From assembly GCF_002894645.1 (NCBI RefSeq), contig NZ_NCQY01000020.1, positions 81,138 through 145,137 of the forward strand: a stretch of 64,000 nucleotides of DNA, read 5' to 3'. This document shows, one piece after another, positions 45,983-55,025 of this stretch (positions are counted from its first letter, which is position 1; every line of letters begins with the position of its first letter). The DNA is from Salinibacter altiplanensis (GTDB lineage: Bacteria; Bacteroidota; Rhodothermia; Rhodothermales; Salinibacteraceae). A program made the position numbers and the translations under genes. A model generated the notes under the pieces. The model ran no database searches. It had not been told where the DNA came from and was given only the letters and a program-made list of their open reading frames with translations.

Positions 45983-47245
45983 GTGCCGTCTCGTTCCCTG
46001 CCGGCCCCGATTCGTCACGTCCGTGGGGGAGCCTCCCGGCTCGCCTACGGGCTGCTCCTGGGGGTGCTGAGTGCGGCGGCCCTGCTGCTGGCCGCTGGGG
46101 CCGACCCGGGGACGCGGGCCGCGGGCCTTCGGTTGTGGGCGCTCGCGGGAGCGGGGATGTTTGCCGTAGCGCCCCCGAACGTGCTGTTCCCAGATCCGAA
46201 CGTCTCGATGCTGCAGCGGCTGAACCGGACGCCCGCGGGGCTCCTGCGCTACCAGGCGCGCCGGTTGGGGCCGCTCGTGCTCCTGGCGGTGGGGCCGGCG
46301 GTCCTCGTGGCGTACGGCGATCCCGGGGGGCCCCTTCAGTACCTCGGGGCAAAGACCGTGGCCCTGGGGCAGGCGCTCCTCCTGATTGGGGGCACGGCGC
46401 TGGACAGCTTCGTGCACTTCGCCACCCTCGGGGCCCGGTCGCAGGCCTGGCACGAGGGCCGGGCCGGGCAGTGGTATGCCCGAGCCGTGGAGGAGCAGGG
46501 ACAGGGGATTAGTCTCCCGCGGGGGCTCGTGCCGGCCCTCTTCGCCACCACCCGGTGTTTCGTGGTGGGCGTCGGCGTCGTCATCGCCACCGCAGCGGCC
46601 GCCACAAACGGACTAACCGTATGGGCGTGGGTGCCCGGCCTTCTCCTCGTGGGCTGGGCCGGCGTCCGCCTGCGACAGTCGCGCCCTGCCTACGACCGGC
46701 ACTTCTACCACACCACGGCCTTTTACGCGGAAGTGATGGGCGGGGGCACTGTGGCGGCCACCGATCGTGCGCCGGTGCCCTACGACGCGCTCTACTGGGT
46801 GCCTTCACGGTGGCGTCCGGCCGTCTGGGCGAGCGTGCGACAGCTCGACCGCCGTTTGCCCCTTGGCCGCCTCGTGGCAGTGGCCCACCTGGGCCTGTGG
46901 CTCTTCTGCGTCCGGGGGGTGTCCCCCGCCTTCATTACGACATACCTGACACTGATTTTCACTGGGCAGGTGGCGGCCTGCGCGGTGCTCGGGACTCCTT
47001 CGGCAGCCCCCCAGCCGTTCCAGCGGGCTCTGCAGTCGGTGGGCGACTGGATTGGGACCCGCACGTTCGTCAACCTGCGCTGGTTTGGGCCGCACATGGG
47101 GAGCCTCGCGCTCGTGGTGCTATTCGGCACCACCTACGGCTGGGCCTGGGTGGCCACCTGGGCGGCCGTTCACGTCGGGCTGTCGGGGGCAGCGGCCACG
47201 GCCGTGACCCTCGCAACGGAAGGACGGATGCGCCCCGCGGCGTAG
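45983..47245 (+). CDS. Multi-span membrane protein paired with an ABC ATPase
   Basis: A 420-residue hydrophobic protein with about eight membrane spans (for example LLLGVLSAAALLLAAGAD, GPLVLLAVGPAVLVAYG, FVVGVGVVIATAAAAT, MGSLALVVLFGTTYGWAWV). No ATG is available in frame near the N-terminus; GTG 45983 starts a short basic lead (VPSRSLPAPIRHVRGGASR) before the first span. No family recognised. The ABC ATPase 73 bases downstream suggests it is the permease-like partner of an exporter, an inference from position only. Confidence 0.72.
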   Translation: MPSRSLPAPIRHVRGGASRLAYGLLLGVLSAAALLLAAGADPGTRAAGLRLWALAGAGMFAVAPPNVLFPDPNVSMLQRLNRTPAGLLRYQARRLGPLVLLAVGPAVLVAYGDPGGPLQYLGAKTVALGQALLLIGGTALDSFVHFATLGARSQAWHEGRAGQWYARAVEEQGQGISLPRGLVPALFATTRCFVVGVGVVIATAAAATNGLTVWAWVPGLLLVGWAGVRLRQSRPAYDRHFYHTTAFYAEVMGGGTVAATDRAPVPYDALYWVPSRWRPAVWASVRQLDRRLPLGRLVAVAHLGLWLFCVRGVSPAFITTYLTLIFTGQVAACAVLGTPSAAPQPFQRALQSVGDWIGTRTFVNLRWFGPHMGSLALVVLFGTTYGWAWVATWAAVHVGLSGAAATAVTLATEGRMRPAA

Positions 47246-47318
47246 CCCTCGCTTCGTCCCGACGACGATGCGACGAGCCGCCGGCCCACACGTTTTCTTC
47301 TCCACACCGATTTGCGCC

Positions 47319-47975
47319 ATGGCTGTCCCACTCACGCTCGACGCCCTTTCCAAGCGGTACGGCGACGGGCCGTCCATCCTATCGAGCCTCTCGCGGTCGT
47401 TTGAGCCGGGGACGCTCACGCTCCTGGTGGGACCGAACGGCGCGGGCAAGACCACGCTCCTGCGCCTGCTGGCCGTGCAGGCCTACCCCACGAGTGGAAC
47501 GGTCCGCTACGGCGAGATCGATGTGCACGACGCGCCCTACCGCTACCTCCAGCGAGTCGGGCTCGTCCATGCCGGGCCCGAACTGCCCGAGCACCTCACG
47601 GCCGAAGAGCTGCTGGAATGGATCCTGCGCAGCCGAGGACAATGGACCGACGAGGAGGGCTCGGCCCGGATCGCGGCCCTGCTCGACCGCCTCCGGCTCG
47701 ACGAGCGCCGCGAAAACCTCATTGGCACCTATTCGAGCGGCATGACGCAGAAGGCGCAGGTGGCCGCCGCGTTCGTGGCCGAGCCGGCGGTCGTGCTCAT
47801 GGACGAGCCCCTCCGCAGCCTCGACACCGCCACCACCGAGGCCACCGTCGATCTTCTGAACGAGTTCGTGGCGGACGGCGGGCTTGCCCTCGTGGCCAGT
47901 CACCTCACCGACGCGCTACGCCCGCACGCCGACGCGGTGGTGCGCCTCGGGGAGGAGTCGCCTGTATCCGTTTAG
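47319..47975 (+). CDS. ABC transporter ATP-binding protein
   Basis: A 218-residue ATPase. Walker A GPNGAGKTTLLRLLA, a signature region YSSGMTQKAQVAAAF in place of the usual LSGGQ, Walker B AVVLMDEPLRSLD with the catalytic Glu, and a H-loop ASHLTDAL. ATG 47319 gives the normal N-terminus MAVPLTLDALSKRYGDGPS. An SSGM signature is typical of ABC-2 type exporter ATPases. Only one candidate membrane partner, the gene just upstream, is present. Substrate unknown. Confidence 0.92.
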   Translation: MAVPLTLDALSKRYGDGPSILSSLSRSFEPGTLTLLVGPNGAGKTTLLRLLAVQAYPTSGTVRYGEIDVHDAPYRYLQRVGLVHAGPELPEHLTAEELLEWILRSRGQWTDEEGSARIAALLDRLRLDERRENLIGTYSSGMTQKAQVAAAFVAEPAVVLMDEPLRSLDTATTEATVDLLNEFVADGGLALVASHLTDALRPHADAVVRLGEESPVSV

Positions 47976-48001
47976 AATGGGGCAACGAGGCGGTCGTCGG
48001 G

Positions 48002-49279
48002 TTACTCCGCCGTCTGGGCGGCCGCAGGAGTCAAGAGCGGCCGCGCTGCTTCCAACCGCCCGTCGTTGGGGGCCGGTTCTACGTCAAGCAGGGCGGACAT
48101 CAGTTCGTAGAGGTGGATCAGGGAGAGCTGGTCGATCGTGGTTGAGGATCGGAACGCGGGGCCATGGGCCACGAGGAGGGTGTGCATCGACTCGTGTCGG
48201 GGATCGTAGCCGTGCGTGCCGCCGCCGGTCCAGTCCGGGTTCTCATCCATCCACGCCTGTGTCCGGATGCTCCACCGGTCGTCGGCAATGGCGACCACGG
48301 AGGGAATGCGGCGGTGCCCGTCGAAGTGGAGCGTGTCGGGCAGGGTCCCCTTCCGGTACGTCGAGAGGTGCGGGGCGCGGTCCAGGGCCGTCACTACCGA
48401 GTCGACCGGTACGTCGGGCGTGGGCTCCATCATCGCCACCGGATTCCGGGCGGTGATCCGCACGTCGTCGGGGTCGATGTAGTCGTCGAGCACGATGGTG
48501 CGGTCACGAGAGATCGGACTCATGCCGTGGTCGGACGTCACGATGAGGTTGACGTCGTCCTCCATGCCGCGGGCGTCGAGGCCGTCGAGCAGGCGCCGGA
48601 CGAAGCCGTCCACCTCGTGCAAAGCGGCGGCGACCGAGTCGGAGCGCGGGCCGTGGTAGTGCCCCTTCGTGTCGACGCGGCTGAAGTAGAGTGTGATGAG
48701 GTCCGGGCGCGTGTCCGCCGGGCGGTCGAGCCACTGGAGGGCCCGGTCGACCCGCGTGGTGCCGGGCACGCTCTCGTCATAGGTGAACCACTCGGCGGGC
48801 CGGGTGCCCTGGACGGGCGCCTCGGAGCCAGGCCAGAAGTACGTGGCCGCGGTGCGCCCCTGCTGCTCGGCCGTCACCCAGATCGGCTCCCCGCCCCACC
48901 AGTCCGGGTTCTCGACGGCCTCCCGGTCGCTCAGGCTGAAGGAGGCGTCCATCGCCGGGTCGTACATCGTGTTCGCGATGATGCCGTGGGCGGACGGATG
49001 AAGGCCCGTGACGGTGCTGTAGTGATTGGGAAAGGTCTTCGTGGGGAAAACCGGTGTCAGGTGCTCGACGTGGGTCCCATCCTCCGCGAGACGGGAGAGG
49101 GTCGGCGCCTCGTGCAGGTCGAGGTAGTCCCAGCGGAGGCCGTCGATGGAGACGACGATGAGCGGATCGGGGGAGTCCGCCGTCTGCGCGTTCGCCGACT
49201 GGGCCATTGAAGGGGGTGCGGCCCCGGCGACCGGGAGAAGCAGCAGGTAGAGAAGAGGGAGTGTGCGTGAGGCGCTCAT
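48002..49279 (-). CDS. Secreted nucleotide pyrophosphatase/phosphodiesterase-like enzyme (alkaline phosphatase superfamily)
   Basis: A 425-residue enzyme with a signal peptide (TLPLLYLLLLPVAGAAPPSMAQ) from ATG 49279. Metal-binding and nucleophile motifs of the NPP branch are present: VSIDGLRWDYL (Asp ligand), FPTKTFPNHYSTVTGLHPSAHGI (Thr nucleophile in KTFPN), YFSRVDTKGHYHGP, NLIVTSDHGMSP and GGTHGYDPRHESMHTLLVAHGP (His and Asp ligands). Acts in the periplasm or outside the cell on phosphodiesters or pyrophosphates; which one is unknown. Convergent with the ABC ATPase gene, stops 26 bases apart. Confidence 0.93.
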   Translation of the reverse strand: MSASRTLPLLYLLLLPVAGAAPPSMAQSANAQTADSPDPLIVVSIDGLRWDYLDLHEAPTLSRLAEDGTHVEHLTPVFPTKTFPNHYSTVTGLHPSAHGIIANTMYDPAMDASFSLSDREAVENPDWWGGEPIWVTAEQQGRTAATYFWPGSEAPVQGTRPAEWFTYDESVPGTTRVDRALQWLDRPADTRPDLITLYFSRVDTKGHYHGPRSDSVAAALHEVDGFVRRLLDGLDARGMEDDVNLIVTSDHGMSPISRDRTIVLDDYIDPDDVRITARNPVAMMEPTPDVPVDSVVTALDRAPHLSTYRKGTLPDTLHFDGHRRIPSVVAIADDRWSIRTQAWMDENPDWTGGGTHGYDPRHESMHTLLVAHGPAFRSSTTIDQLSLIHLYELMSALLDVEPAPNDGRLEAARPLLTPAAAQTAE

Positions 49280-49374
49280 GGAGCCGTGAAAACAGTGGGA
49301 TTGGACAGATACGACCACCGCCAGCGTAGCCATCACGGCGGGCGGCCGTGTAAAGTGCGGTGAAAGGACGGCAC

Positions 49375-50157
49375 TCAGTCAGCGACGTGGCAGTAGGCAG
49401 CGGTCGAGTCCGTAGCCCGGACAATCCCGGGCTCGCCGGGCCGCAGCACGAACTCGCTGGGACCCACCTCGTCGGTCGCCGGATTCCAGTCGTAGGTGTA
49501 GCCGAGGCCGGTGAAAGGGTAGCCGTCCGGGCCGTAGGAGGTTGCTTTCAGCTCCCGAAACCAGTTCTGGTGGGCATCACTGACCTGTGCGTGTGCCGCG
49601 GGGGCAGGAGACTGCAGTTCGCACTCGCGGTCCGTCACTTCGGGGTCGGGGCAGGGGCGCACGAGGTCCCGGGGCCGGACCCAGAGCTCCACGAAGCGGT
49701 CGTAGTCCGCGGTTGGCGGCAGGCCGAGGCGCTGGGCGAGGCGGAGCCGGAGGGCGTCGCCGTCGCGGTCGAGGCCGCGGCAGAACTGTCGGATTTTGGG
49801 CACGGCGGTCACCCACACGTCGTGCTCGGCCGTCACCGTGTCGCCGGCCGTTGCCTCGGGCAGCGTGTCGGCCCCGCCCCAGGTCACCATGAGCACCTGC
49901 CAGGTCGAGTCCCTTCCCGTGCGCCAGACAAGCGCGTCGTTATACGGGACGAGGGGTGTAAGGCCGGTCGTGATCTCCGACGGCTCGGCCGTGCGGGCAT
50001 CCTCGACGGCGGCCCGGTACTGTGCCTCCGGAGTCGAGTCGGTGGCGGACTGGGTGCCGCCACAGGCCACGAGCAGGCCGGTCACGAGCGCAGCAACGAT
50101 TCCACGGAGGAGAGGGGCCACGGCGTCTTGTCTGCACATCCACGGGTCCAGTTGCAT
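49375..50157 (-). CDS. Hypothetical lipoprotein
   Basis: A 260-residue predicted lipoprotein; signal region RGIVAALVTGLLVACGG supplies a lipobox with the acylated Cys (LLVAC). The mature part contains two or three further Cys (FCRGLDRD, RPCPDPE, ECELQ) and ends YCHVAD. A short motif QNWFRELKATSYGPDGYPFTGLGYTYDW looks structured, but I do not recognise a family. ATG 50139 is an alternative start six codons in. Starts six bases after the stop of the PLDc_N gene, so the two form one transcript. Confidence 0.75.
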   Translation of the reverse strand: MQLDPWMCRQDAVAPLLRGIVAALVTGLLVACGGTQSATDSTPEAQYRAAVEDARTAEPSEITTGLTPLVPYNDALVWRTGRDSTWQVLMVTWGGADTLPEATAGDTVTAEHDVWVTAVPKIRQFCRGLDRDGDALRLRLAQRLGLPPTADYDRFVELWVRPRDLVRPCPDPEVTDRECELQSPAPAAHAQVSDAHQNWFRELKATSYGPDGYPFTGLGYTYDWNPATDEVGPSEFVLRPGEPGIVRATDSTAAYCHVAD

Positions 50158-50163
50158 TTCTCG

Positions 50164-50451
50164 TTACCCGCGGCCAAAAATGAAGTACAGGAGCACGCCG
50201 CCTACGGGAAAGAAGATGATGAGGAGCGCCCAGATGACGGTACTGGTTGTCTCTCGGCCCCCGTCCCCGAGCAGGTCCACCAGCGCCACGAGATCGAGCA
50301 CAATGACGATGGTGCCCCAGAGGCCCCAGTTCGTGGCGCCGAGGCGATCGAGAAGGTTGGGCCCGCCGCAGCCGGTGAGCAGGATCGTGAGCGGGGCGAG
50401 CAGGGCGAGCGAGAGCGAGCGAAGAACGGACGGGCGGTGTTCGTCGGACAT
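50164..50451 (-). CDS. PLDc_N domain small membrane lipoprotein
   Basis: A 95-residue protein: signal with lipobox LLTGC, then a PLDc_N-type two-helix membrane domain (WGTIVIVLDLVALVDLL and VIWALLIIFFPVGGVLLYFIFGRG, with the conserved FFP..G..LY). PLDc_N usually precedes cardiolipin-synthase domains, but here stands alone. Small stand-alone members are common and uncharacterised. First gene of a leftward pair with the hypothetical lipoprotein. Confidence 0.85.
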   Translation of the reverse strand: MSDEHRPSVLRSLSLALLAPLTILLTGCGGPNLLDRLGATNWGLWGTIVIVLDLVALVDLLGDGGRETTSTVIWALLIIFFPVGGVLLYFIFGRG

Positions 50452-50685
50452 GGAGGCGAAGAGGGTTGAGGAGAGAGAAGCCGTGCACCCAACCTACGAA
50501 CGCGCGGTCGGAATGGGTACAGTGCCGGAGAACGGACGAAAGGGGGGAGTGGGAGAAGGAGGGGCGGGAGAAAGACGTTCCCTCCTTCCAGTGTGCCAAC
50601 GCGCTCCTGGAACCACCGCCCGTGCCGAATGTGTTTTTACACTCTTCGTAGCACGTCGTTACAATCCGGATTCGATCCCGTCCCG

Positions 50686-51825
50686 ATGCGCATCGGCCAC
50701 CTCGACTTCGACGACCGGCCCCTCTTCCTCGCGCCCATGGAGGACGTGAGCGATCCGCCGTTCCGCATCCTCTGCAAGCGGTATGGGGCCGACATGATGT
50801 ACACCGAGTTCGTCTCCTCCGCGGGCCTCCTCCGCGAGCAGGAGCACGAGCACCAGAAGCTGGAAATTTTCGACGAGGAGCGGCCCATCGGCATCCAGGT
50901 GTGGGGCGGCGGCATCGACGAGGTCCGGAACGCGACGCCGATGGTCGACGCCGCCGGGCCGGACGTGATCGACATCAACTTCGGCTGTCCCGTCCGCAAG
51001 ATCGTGCAGAAGGACGGGGGGGCCGGGGTGCTGCGCAACCTCGACAAGATGCGCAACATCACGGCGGCGGTGATGGAGGAGGCCACCCGCCCGGTGACCG
51101 TCAAGACGCGCCTCGGCTGGGACGACGACTCGATCCACATCGTGGACGTGGCCCGCATGCTGGAGGACATGGGCGTGGCGGCGCTCACGGTCCATGCCCG
51201 CACCCGCGAGCAAAAATACAAGGGCGACGCACGCTGGGAGTGGCTCCGAAAGATTAAGGAGGAGGGCACCCGCGACATGCCCTTCATTGGGAACGGCGAC
51301 GCGCTGGACCCGGAGGCCATCGAGGCGATGTTCGAGGAGACGGGCGTGGACGGCGTCATGCTGGGGCGGGGCGCGCTGGGCAACCCGTGGATTTTTGACC
51401 GGGCCAAGAAATACATGGAGACCGGCGAGCTGCCCCCGCCCCCGGACTGGGAGGAGCGCGTGCAGGTGGTGGCCGAGCACCTGTCGCTCAAGTGCGAGTG
51501 GCTTGGGGAGCGCACCGGCGTGATGGAGATGCGCAAGAACTACAGCAGCTACTTCAAGGGCTTCCACAACGCCTCGACGCTGCGCCACGAGCTGATGCAG
51601 CCGGAGACGAAGGCGGGCGTGCTGGAGGTGATGCTCAACTTCAAGCCCGACGCGCCCGACATCCAGGTGCCGGCCGCCAAGCTGCCGGAGCAGACGGCCG
51701 ACCCGGACGCGGTGGAGACCAAAAAGCCGGACGTGCCCGACGACCTGCCCACGCCGGGCGGCGATGGGGCGTCCGAGGAGGTGGGGACGAAGAAGGCGGA
51801 GCTGCCAGCCTCGATGGCCTCGTAG
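50686..51825 (+). CDS. dusB: tRNA-dihydrouridine synthase DusB-like
   Basis: FMN enzyme that reduces uridine to dihydrouridine in tRNA D-loops. The 379-residue protein from ATG 50686 has the Dus core FLAPMEDVSDPPFRILCKRYGADMMYTEFVSS, the catalytic Cys in DINFGCPVRKIVQKDGGAGVL, VTVKTRLGWDD, ALTVHARTREQKYKGDARWEW and FIGNGDALDPEA with GVMLGRGALGNPWIF. After the family end near residue 315 it has an Asp/Pro/Lys-rich tail (about 320-379) without known function. Divergent from the PLDc_N gene across 234 bases. Confidence 0.93.
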   Translation: MRIGHLDFDDRPLFLAPMEDVSDPPFRILCKRYGADMMYTEFVSSAGLLREQEHEHQKLEIFDEERPIGIQVWGGGIDEVRNATPMVDAAGPDVIDINFGCPVRKIVQKDGGAGVLRNLDKMRNITAAVMEEATRPVTVKTRLGWDDDSIHIVDVARMLEDMGVAALTVHARTREQKYKGDARWEWLRKIKEEGTRDMPFIGNGDALDPEAIEAMFEETGVDGVMLGRGALGNPWIFDRAKKYMETGELPPPPDWEERVQVVAEHLSLKCEWLGERTGVMEMRKNYSSYFKGFHNASTLRHELMQPETKAGVLEVMLNFKPDAPDIQVPAAKLPEQTADPDAVETKKPDVPDDLPTPGGDGASEEVGTKKAELPASMAS

Positions 51826-51989
51826 CGCACGGACTGCGTGGTGTCGACGCATCTCCGACGCTACATCGAGCGTCTCCCTCGTGATGACGAAGGGGTTCCC
51901 AACTACCTCTCCTCGTCGGTCGCGGTGATGCTCTGGGTACCGGAGTGCAGTTGGGAGGAGTCCGGGCGTCCACACCGCAGGGGCCAAGG

Positions 51990-52466
51990 CTACTGGAGGT
52001 CGAACACCGCCGCGGCCTCGTCCTCCAGCACGGGCCCGATGACCTCCACCTCGTGGTTGCCCCGGGCGAGCACGTCCTCGCAGGACAGGGCCAACTGGCG
52101 CCCGGCGGTGCCCTTCATGTCGTAGAGGCGCTCGGCGCGCAGCCCAAATACGACGTGCCCGATGCGGGCCCAAAAGAGGGCCCCGGCACACATGGGGCAC
52201 GGCTCCGTGCTGGCGTAGAGGGTGGCCTTCGCGAGCCGCTCCGGCGCGTATTCGCGGGAGGCGACGCGGACGAGGTTGGTCTCGGCGTGCCCGGTGCAGT
52301 CGCCCGTGCGCCCCTCCGTGTTGCCGGCCCGATCCAGAACCGTCCCGTCCGGGCCCACCAGTACGGCGCCGAACGGCGGGTTTCCGGCCGCCTGGGCCGC
52401 GGCTGCCTCGTCGATGGCGGCCCGGACGAATTGCTCGTGATCGAGGGCGTCGACGGAGTCGGGCAT
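51990..52466 (-). CDS. Nucleoside/nucleobase deaminase (CMP/dCMP deaminase fold)
   Basis: A 158-residue zinc deaminase. HAE motif in DCTGHAETNLVRVASR and the PCxxC in STEPCPMCAGALFWARIGHVVFG are both present, with NPPFGAVLVGPDGTVLDRAGN before them. The sequence is closer to guanine deaminase-like/nucleoside deaminases than to TadA, but the substrate (guanine, cytosine or tRNA) is not certain. Start ATG 52466 chosen on family length; the frame is open upstream through non-coding-like sequence. Confidence 0.9.
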   Translation of the reverse strand: MPDSVDALDHEQFVRAAIDEAAAAQAAGNPPFGAVLVGPDGTVLDRAGNTEGRTGDCTGHAETNLVRVASREYAPERLAKATLYASTEPCPMCAGALFWARIGHVVFGLRAERLYDMKGTAGRQLALSCEDVLARGNHEVEVIGPVLEDEAAAVFDLQ

Positions 52467-52601
52467 GCAGTAGTGGAGCTGTGCGAAAGAGAAAGAGGTG
52501 GGGGCCAGAAGCCCAGTCCGAAGTGCCACGGCCCGATCCCGGTGGTGTGTGCCCGGTCCCGGTCGCCCCTGTGTCCAAACGTCTACGGACCACACAAACG
52601 A

Positions 52602-52619
52602 GCCCGAACGCGTTCGGGC
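52602..52619 (-). terminator. Palindromic terminator-like hairpin
   Basis: GCCCGAACGCGTTCGGGC is a perfect 18-base palindrome: a seven-base stem with a CGCG loop. Read on the minus strand it is followed by TCGTTTGTGT, a T-rich stretch, 46 bases past the stop of the small membrane protein gene. Weak intrinsic terminator or a palindromic protein site. Confidence 0.5.
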
Positions 52620-52665
52620 GTTCCGGCTCTTCCGAGGCGGGAGGCATGCGTGGTGTGCGCTCGTC

Positions 52666-52989
52666 CTACGACGCCGGAGTGTCCTCCATTCTTCCGGACT
52701 GGGGGTCAGCACTTTTCGTCCACGCCATGTACACACGGTATCCGCCCATGGCGGCCAACGAAAGCAGGACCCCGGCGGAGAACAGGTCGGTGGGGGCGCC
52801 TCTTGATGTGACCCCCTCCAGAATGCCAAGCCCTACGAGCGTCGGGGTGAGGAGCAGGGTCGCATGATCTCTCGGCCGGAGGGCAGCGAGCCGTGCCCTG
52901 AACGAAAGGTCCGGGTGCTTGTCTGCTGAGGTCACGCCCATCGGCGTCCGGGACTGTCGGAGAGGGGACGACAGTGGAACCAACGTCAT
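52666..52989 (-). CDS. Small hypothetical membrane protein
   Basis: A 107-residue protein with two hydrophobic segments (HATLLLTPTLVGLGILEGV and FSAGVLLSLAAMGGYRVYM) joined by a short loop, after a soluble N-terminus (MTLVPLSSPLRQSRTPMGV). Start uncertain: ATG 52989 is used, ATG 52941 is also possible, and the frame is open much further upstream. No family recognised. It is followed by the palindromic hairpin, supporting transcription on this strand. Confidence 0.55.
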   Translation of the reverse strand: MTLVPLSSPLRQSRTPMGVTSADKHPDLSFRARLAALRPRDHATLLLTPTLVGLGILEGVTSRGAPTDLFSAGVLLSLAAMGGYRVYMAWTKSADPQSGRMEDTPAS

Positions 52990-53236
52990 CGCTACTGCAC
53001 ATAAGCCTGCACTGAGCAGACCGTTCCTAGCCCCCCAATTGAGGCCATAGGGTCCGAGTGGTGCAGGGAAGATGGGAGGCGGAACGGTACGCCGGTCGGC
53101 GCTGAAGGGCCTGTAACAACTCCGCCCGTTCCGCCGTGAAGGGACATACGGGAAACAGCAAAAATCCGCAGACTCCATTCTCTGGCACACGGACGGGGCG
53201 TGCCGGCCTGCGGCCCGGCATTCGGGGACACGCTCT

Positions 53237-53266
53237 TTATACAAGCATCGATTATACAAGCATCGA
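53237..53266. repeat. Tandem 15-base direct repeat ahead of the SPFH pair
   Basis: TTATACAAGCATCGA occurs twice back to back (53237-53251 and 53252-53266), ending ten bases before the start codon at 53277. Could be a duplicated promoter or operator element, or slippage. Confidence 0.7.
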
Positions 53267-53276
53267 CCATTTCCCC

Positions 53277-54965
53277 ATGGATTCTGTGATAGGGATTACC
53301 GAAAAGCAGGGCAGCTACCAGGAAGCGCTCCGGCGGATTGGGCAGCAGGACCAGGACGGGCAGACCATCGGCATTGTCTACGTCGGGAGCGGGATGCTCA
53401 GCTTCTTTCCGACGTTCTTTCGGGCCCTCGGCCTCGTGTTTGTCCTCTCGGTGTACTTTCTGAACCAGCCGCTCGGCGTTCTGCCGGAGGGGGTGCACTG
53501 GACGATCGATGCGCTCCATGGGTGGGAGGTGGTGTCGCTCGGGACGTGGCTGACCGCCGTCCTGCTCTATCTGCTGTACTTCGGGTTCTCGCTGGTGAAG
53601 AACAACCTCTACACCGGCCAGCCCGGGGCCGAGATTCACTTCATGAAGCACGAGAAGATCGTCAAGACGCTCCGGCCCGGCGAGTGGAGTTTCGTCCTGG
53701 ACCCGCGGGTTCAGCCCTACGCGGTGGTCTCCTCGAAGCTGATCGTGTTGGAGATGCCGGAGATTGACGGCAACACCAGCGAGAACATTACCCAGAAGTA
53801 TCGGGGCGCCATTCGCATGCGGGTCACCGATACGTACCGCCTCCTCGAGCGGGGCGGCTTCGAGAAATTCCTCCGCCAGCTCCGGGAGGTCTACGAGAGC
53901 ATCATCAAGGACGCGGTGCTGAAAATCAGCGCGCGGGAGTTTAACCAGTTCATGGTCGAGTCGGTGGCGGTGCCGGAGATTGAGGGGGAGAGCGTCACAG
54001 AGCGCCTCGACAGCCTGGAGTCGAGCGACCTTTCGGTCGAGTACCTCACGGGCGCCTCCCAGATCGAAGAGATCGACATCTCGCGGTTTGACCTTGAGGA
54101 GTCCGACGACCCGGACCGGCGCCAGATCCTGGATCGGCTGCAGCGGTTGGGGTCGGACTACGGCATCGAAATCATCGACCACATCCCGGTGGGCAACCTG
54201 ACGAGCGGGGACTACCTGCGCACGCTGGCCCTGCCGCTCGTGTCGTCGATCACGCGGCTGCGCCAGGCCACCGAGACGCTGCGCGAGATTACCGAGGAGG
54301 AGATCGACGAGGAAATCCAGGCGAAGGTGGCCGAGCTCAAGCTGGCGGTGCGGGAGACCGACCAGGTCCTCCGCGAGATCAAGTCGATGCGGCAGACGCT
54401 CAACGACGAGAAGAACAAGGAAGCCATCATGCAGGCCCGCGAGGCCACCATCGAGAACGCGGCGCAGGAGGAGATCGCCCCCGCCATCTCGCTCATCGAG
54501 TCCCTGCAGGCGCAGATTCGGGCCAAGGAGATGAGCACGATCGGAGCGATTGAGCGATTCAACTCAGAGTGGGAGCAGGTTTTGGACGAGCTCGAAACCA
54601 AGCTGCCGGAATACGTCCCACAGGTCGAGTCCGTCGTCGTGGGGGGGGTAAACGAGGACATCATCCCCGGGGAGGATGTGGTCCAGCGCGTACTGGAGGA
54701 CACCGGAACGCTGCAGCAGCTCGAACGCCTCGTTGAGGAGGCCGGCGACTCCTACACCGAGGCGGAGATTGAGGAGATCATCCAAGAGATCGAGACGAAG
54801 GCCGAGAACGTGAACGTCGACGAGATTATGGGGCGTCTCCAGACGGCCCTCGATCGGATCTCGTCCGCGTCGGAAATCTCGACCGAGCGGTTTTCGCTGG
54901 ACAACGTTGAGGCGCGGCTCGAAGAAATTTCCGAGGACGTCGAAGCGTCGCTGCAGGAGGACTAG
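53277..54965 (+). CDS. SPFH/band-7-like membrane protein with long coiled coil (first of pair)
   Basis: A 562-residue protein. Two membrane spans near the N-terminus (about 41-62 and 87-106), then an SPFH-like segment (about 115-330: EIHFMKHEKIVKTLRPGEWSF, KLIVLEMPEIDG, RGAIRMRVTDTYRLLERGG, DAVLKISAREFNQF), then a long charged coiled coil (about 335-545: TETLREITEEEIDEEIQ, ETDQVLREIKSMRQTLNDEK). SPFH proteins assemble membrane-associated oligomers that scaffold microdomains or regulate proteases. The assignment rests on topology and segment pattern rather than one clear signature. The second SPFH-like gene begins 61 bases after its stop, indicating an operon. Confidence 0.7.
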   Translation: MDSVIGITEKQGSYQEALRRIGQQDQDGQTIGIVYVGSGMLSFFPTFFRALGLVFVLSVYFLNQPLGVLPEGVHWTIDALHGWEVVSLGTWLTAVLLYLLYFGFSLVKNNLYTGQPGAEIHFMKHEKIVKTLRPGEWSFVLDPRVQPYAVVSSKLIVLEMPEIDGNTSENITQKYRGAIRMRVTDTYRLLERGGFEKFLRQLREVYESIIKDAVLKISAREFNQFMVESVAVPEIEGESVTERLDSLESSDLSVEYLTGASQIEEIDISRFDLEESDDPDRRQILDRLQRLGSDYGIEIIDHIPVGNLTSGDYLRTLALPLVSSITRLRQATETLREITEEEIDEEIQAKVAELKLAVRETDQVLREIKSMRQTLNDEKNKEAIMQAREATIENAAQEEIAPAISLIESLQAQIRAKEMSTIGAIERFNSEWEQVLDELETKLPEYVPQVESVVVGGVNEDIIPGEDVVQRVLEDTGTLQQLERLVEEAGDSYTEAEIEEIIQEIETKAENVNVDEIMGRLQTALDRISSASEISTERFSLDNVEARLEEISEDVEASLQED

Positions 54966-55025
54966 CGTGTTCTCTTCGTCCTCCGTAGTTCACTTCGCAT
55001 TGGCATCGAAGAAGCCCACCCCGTT

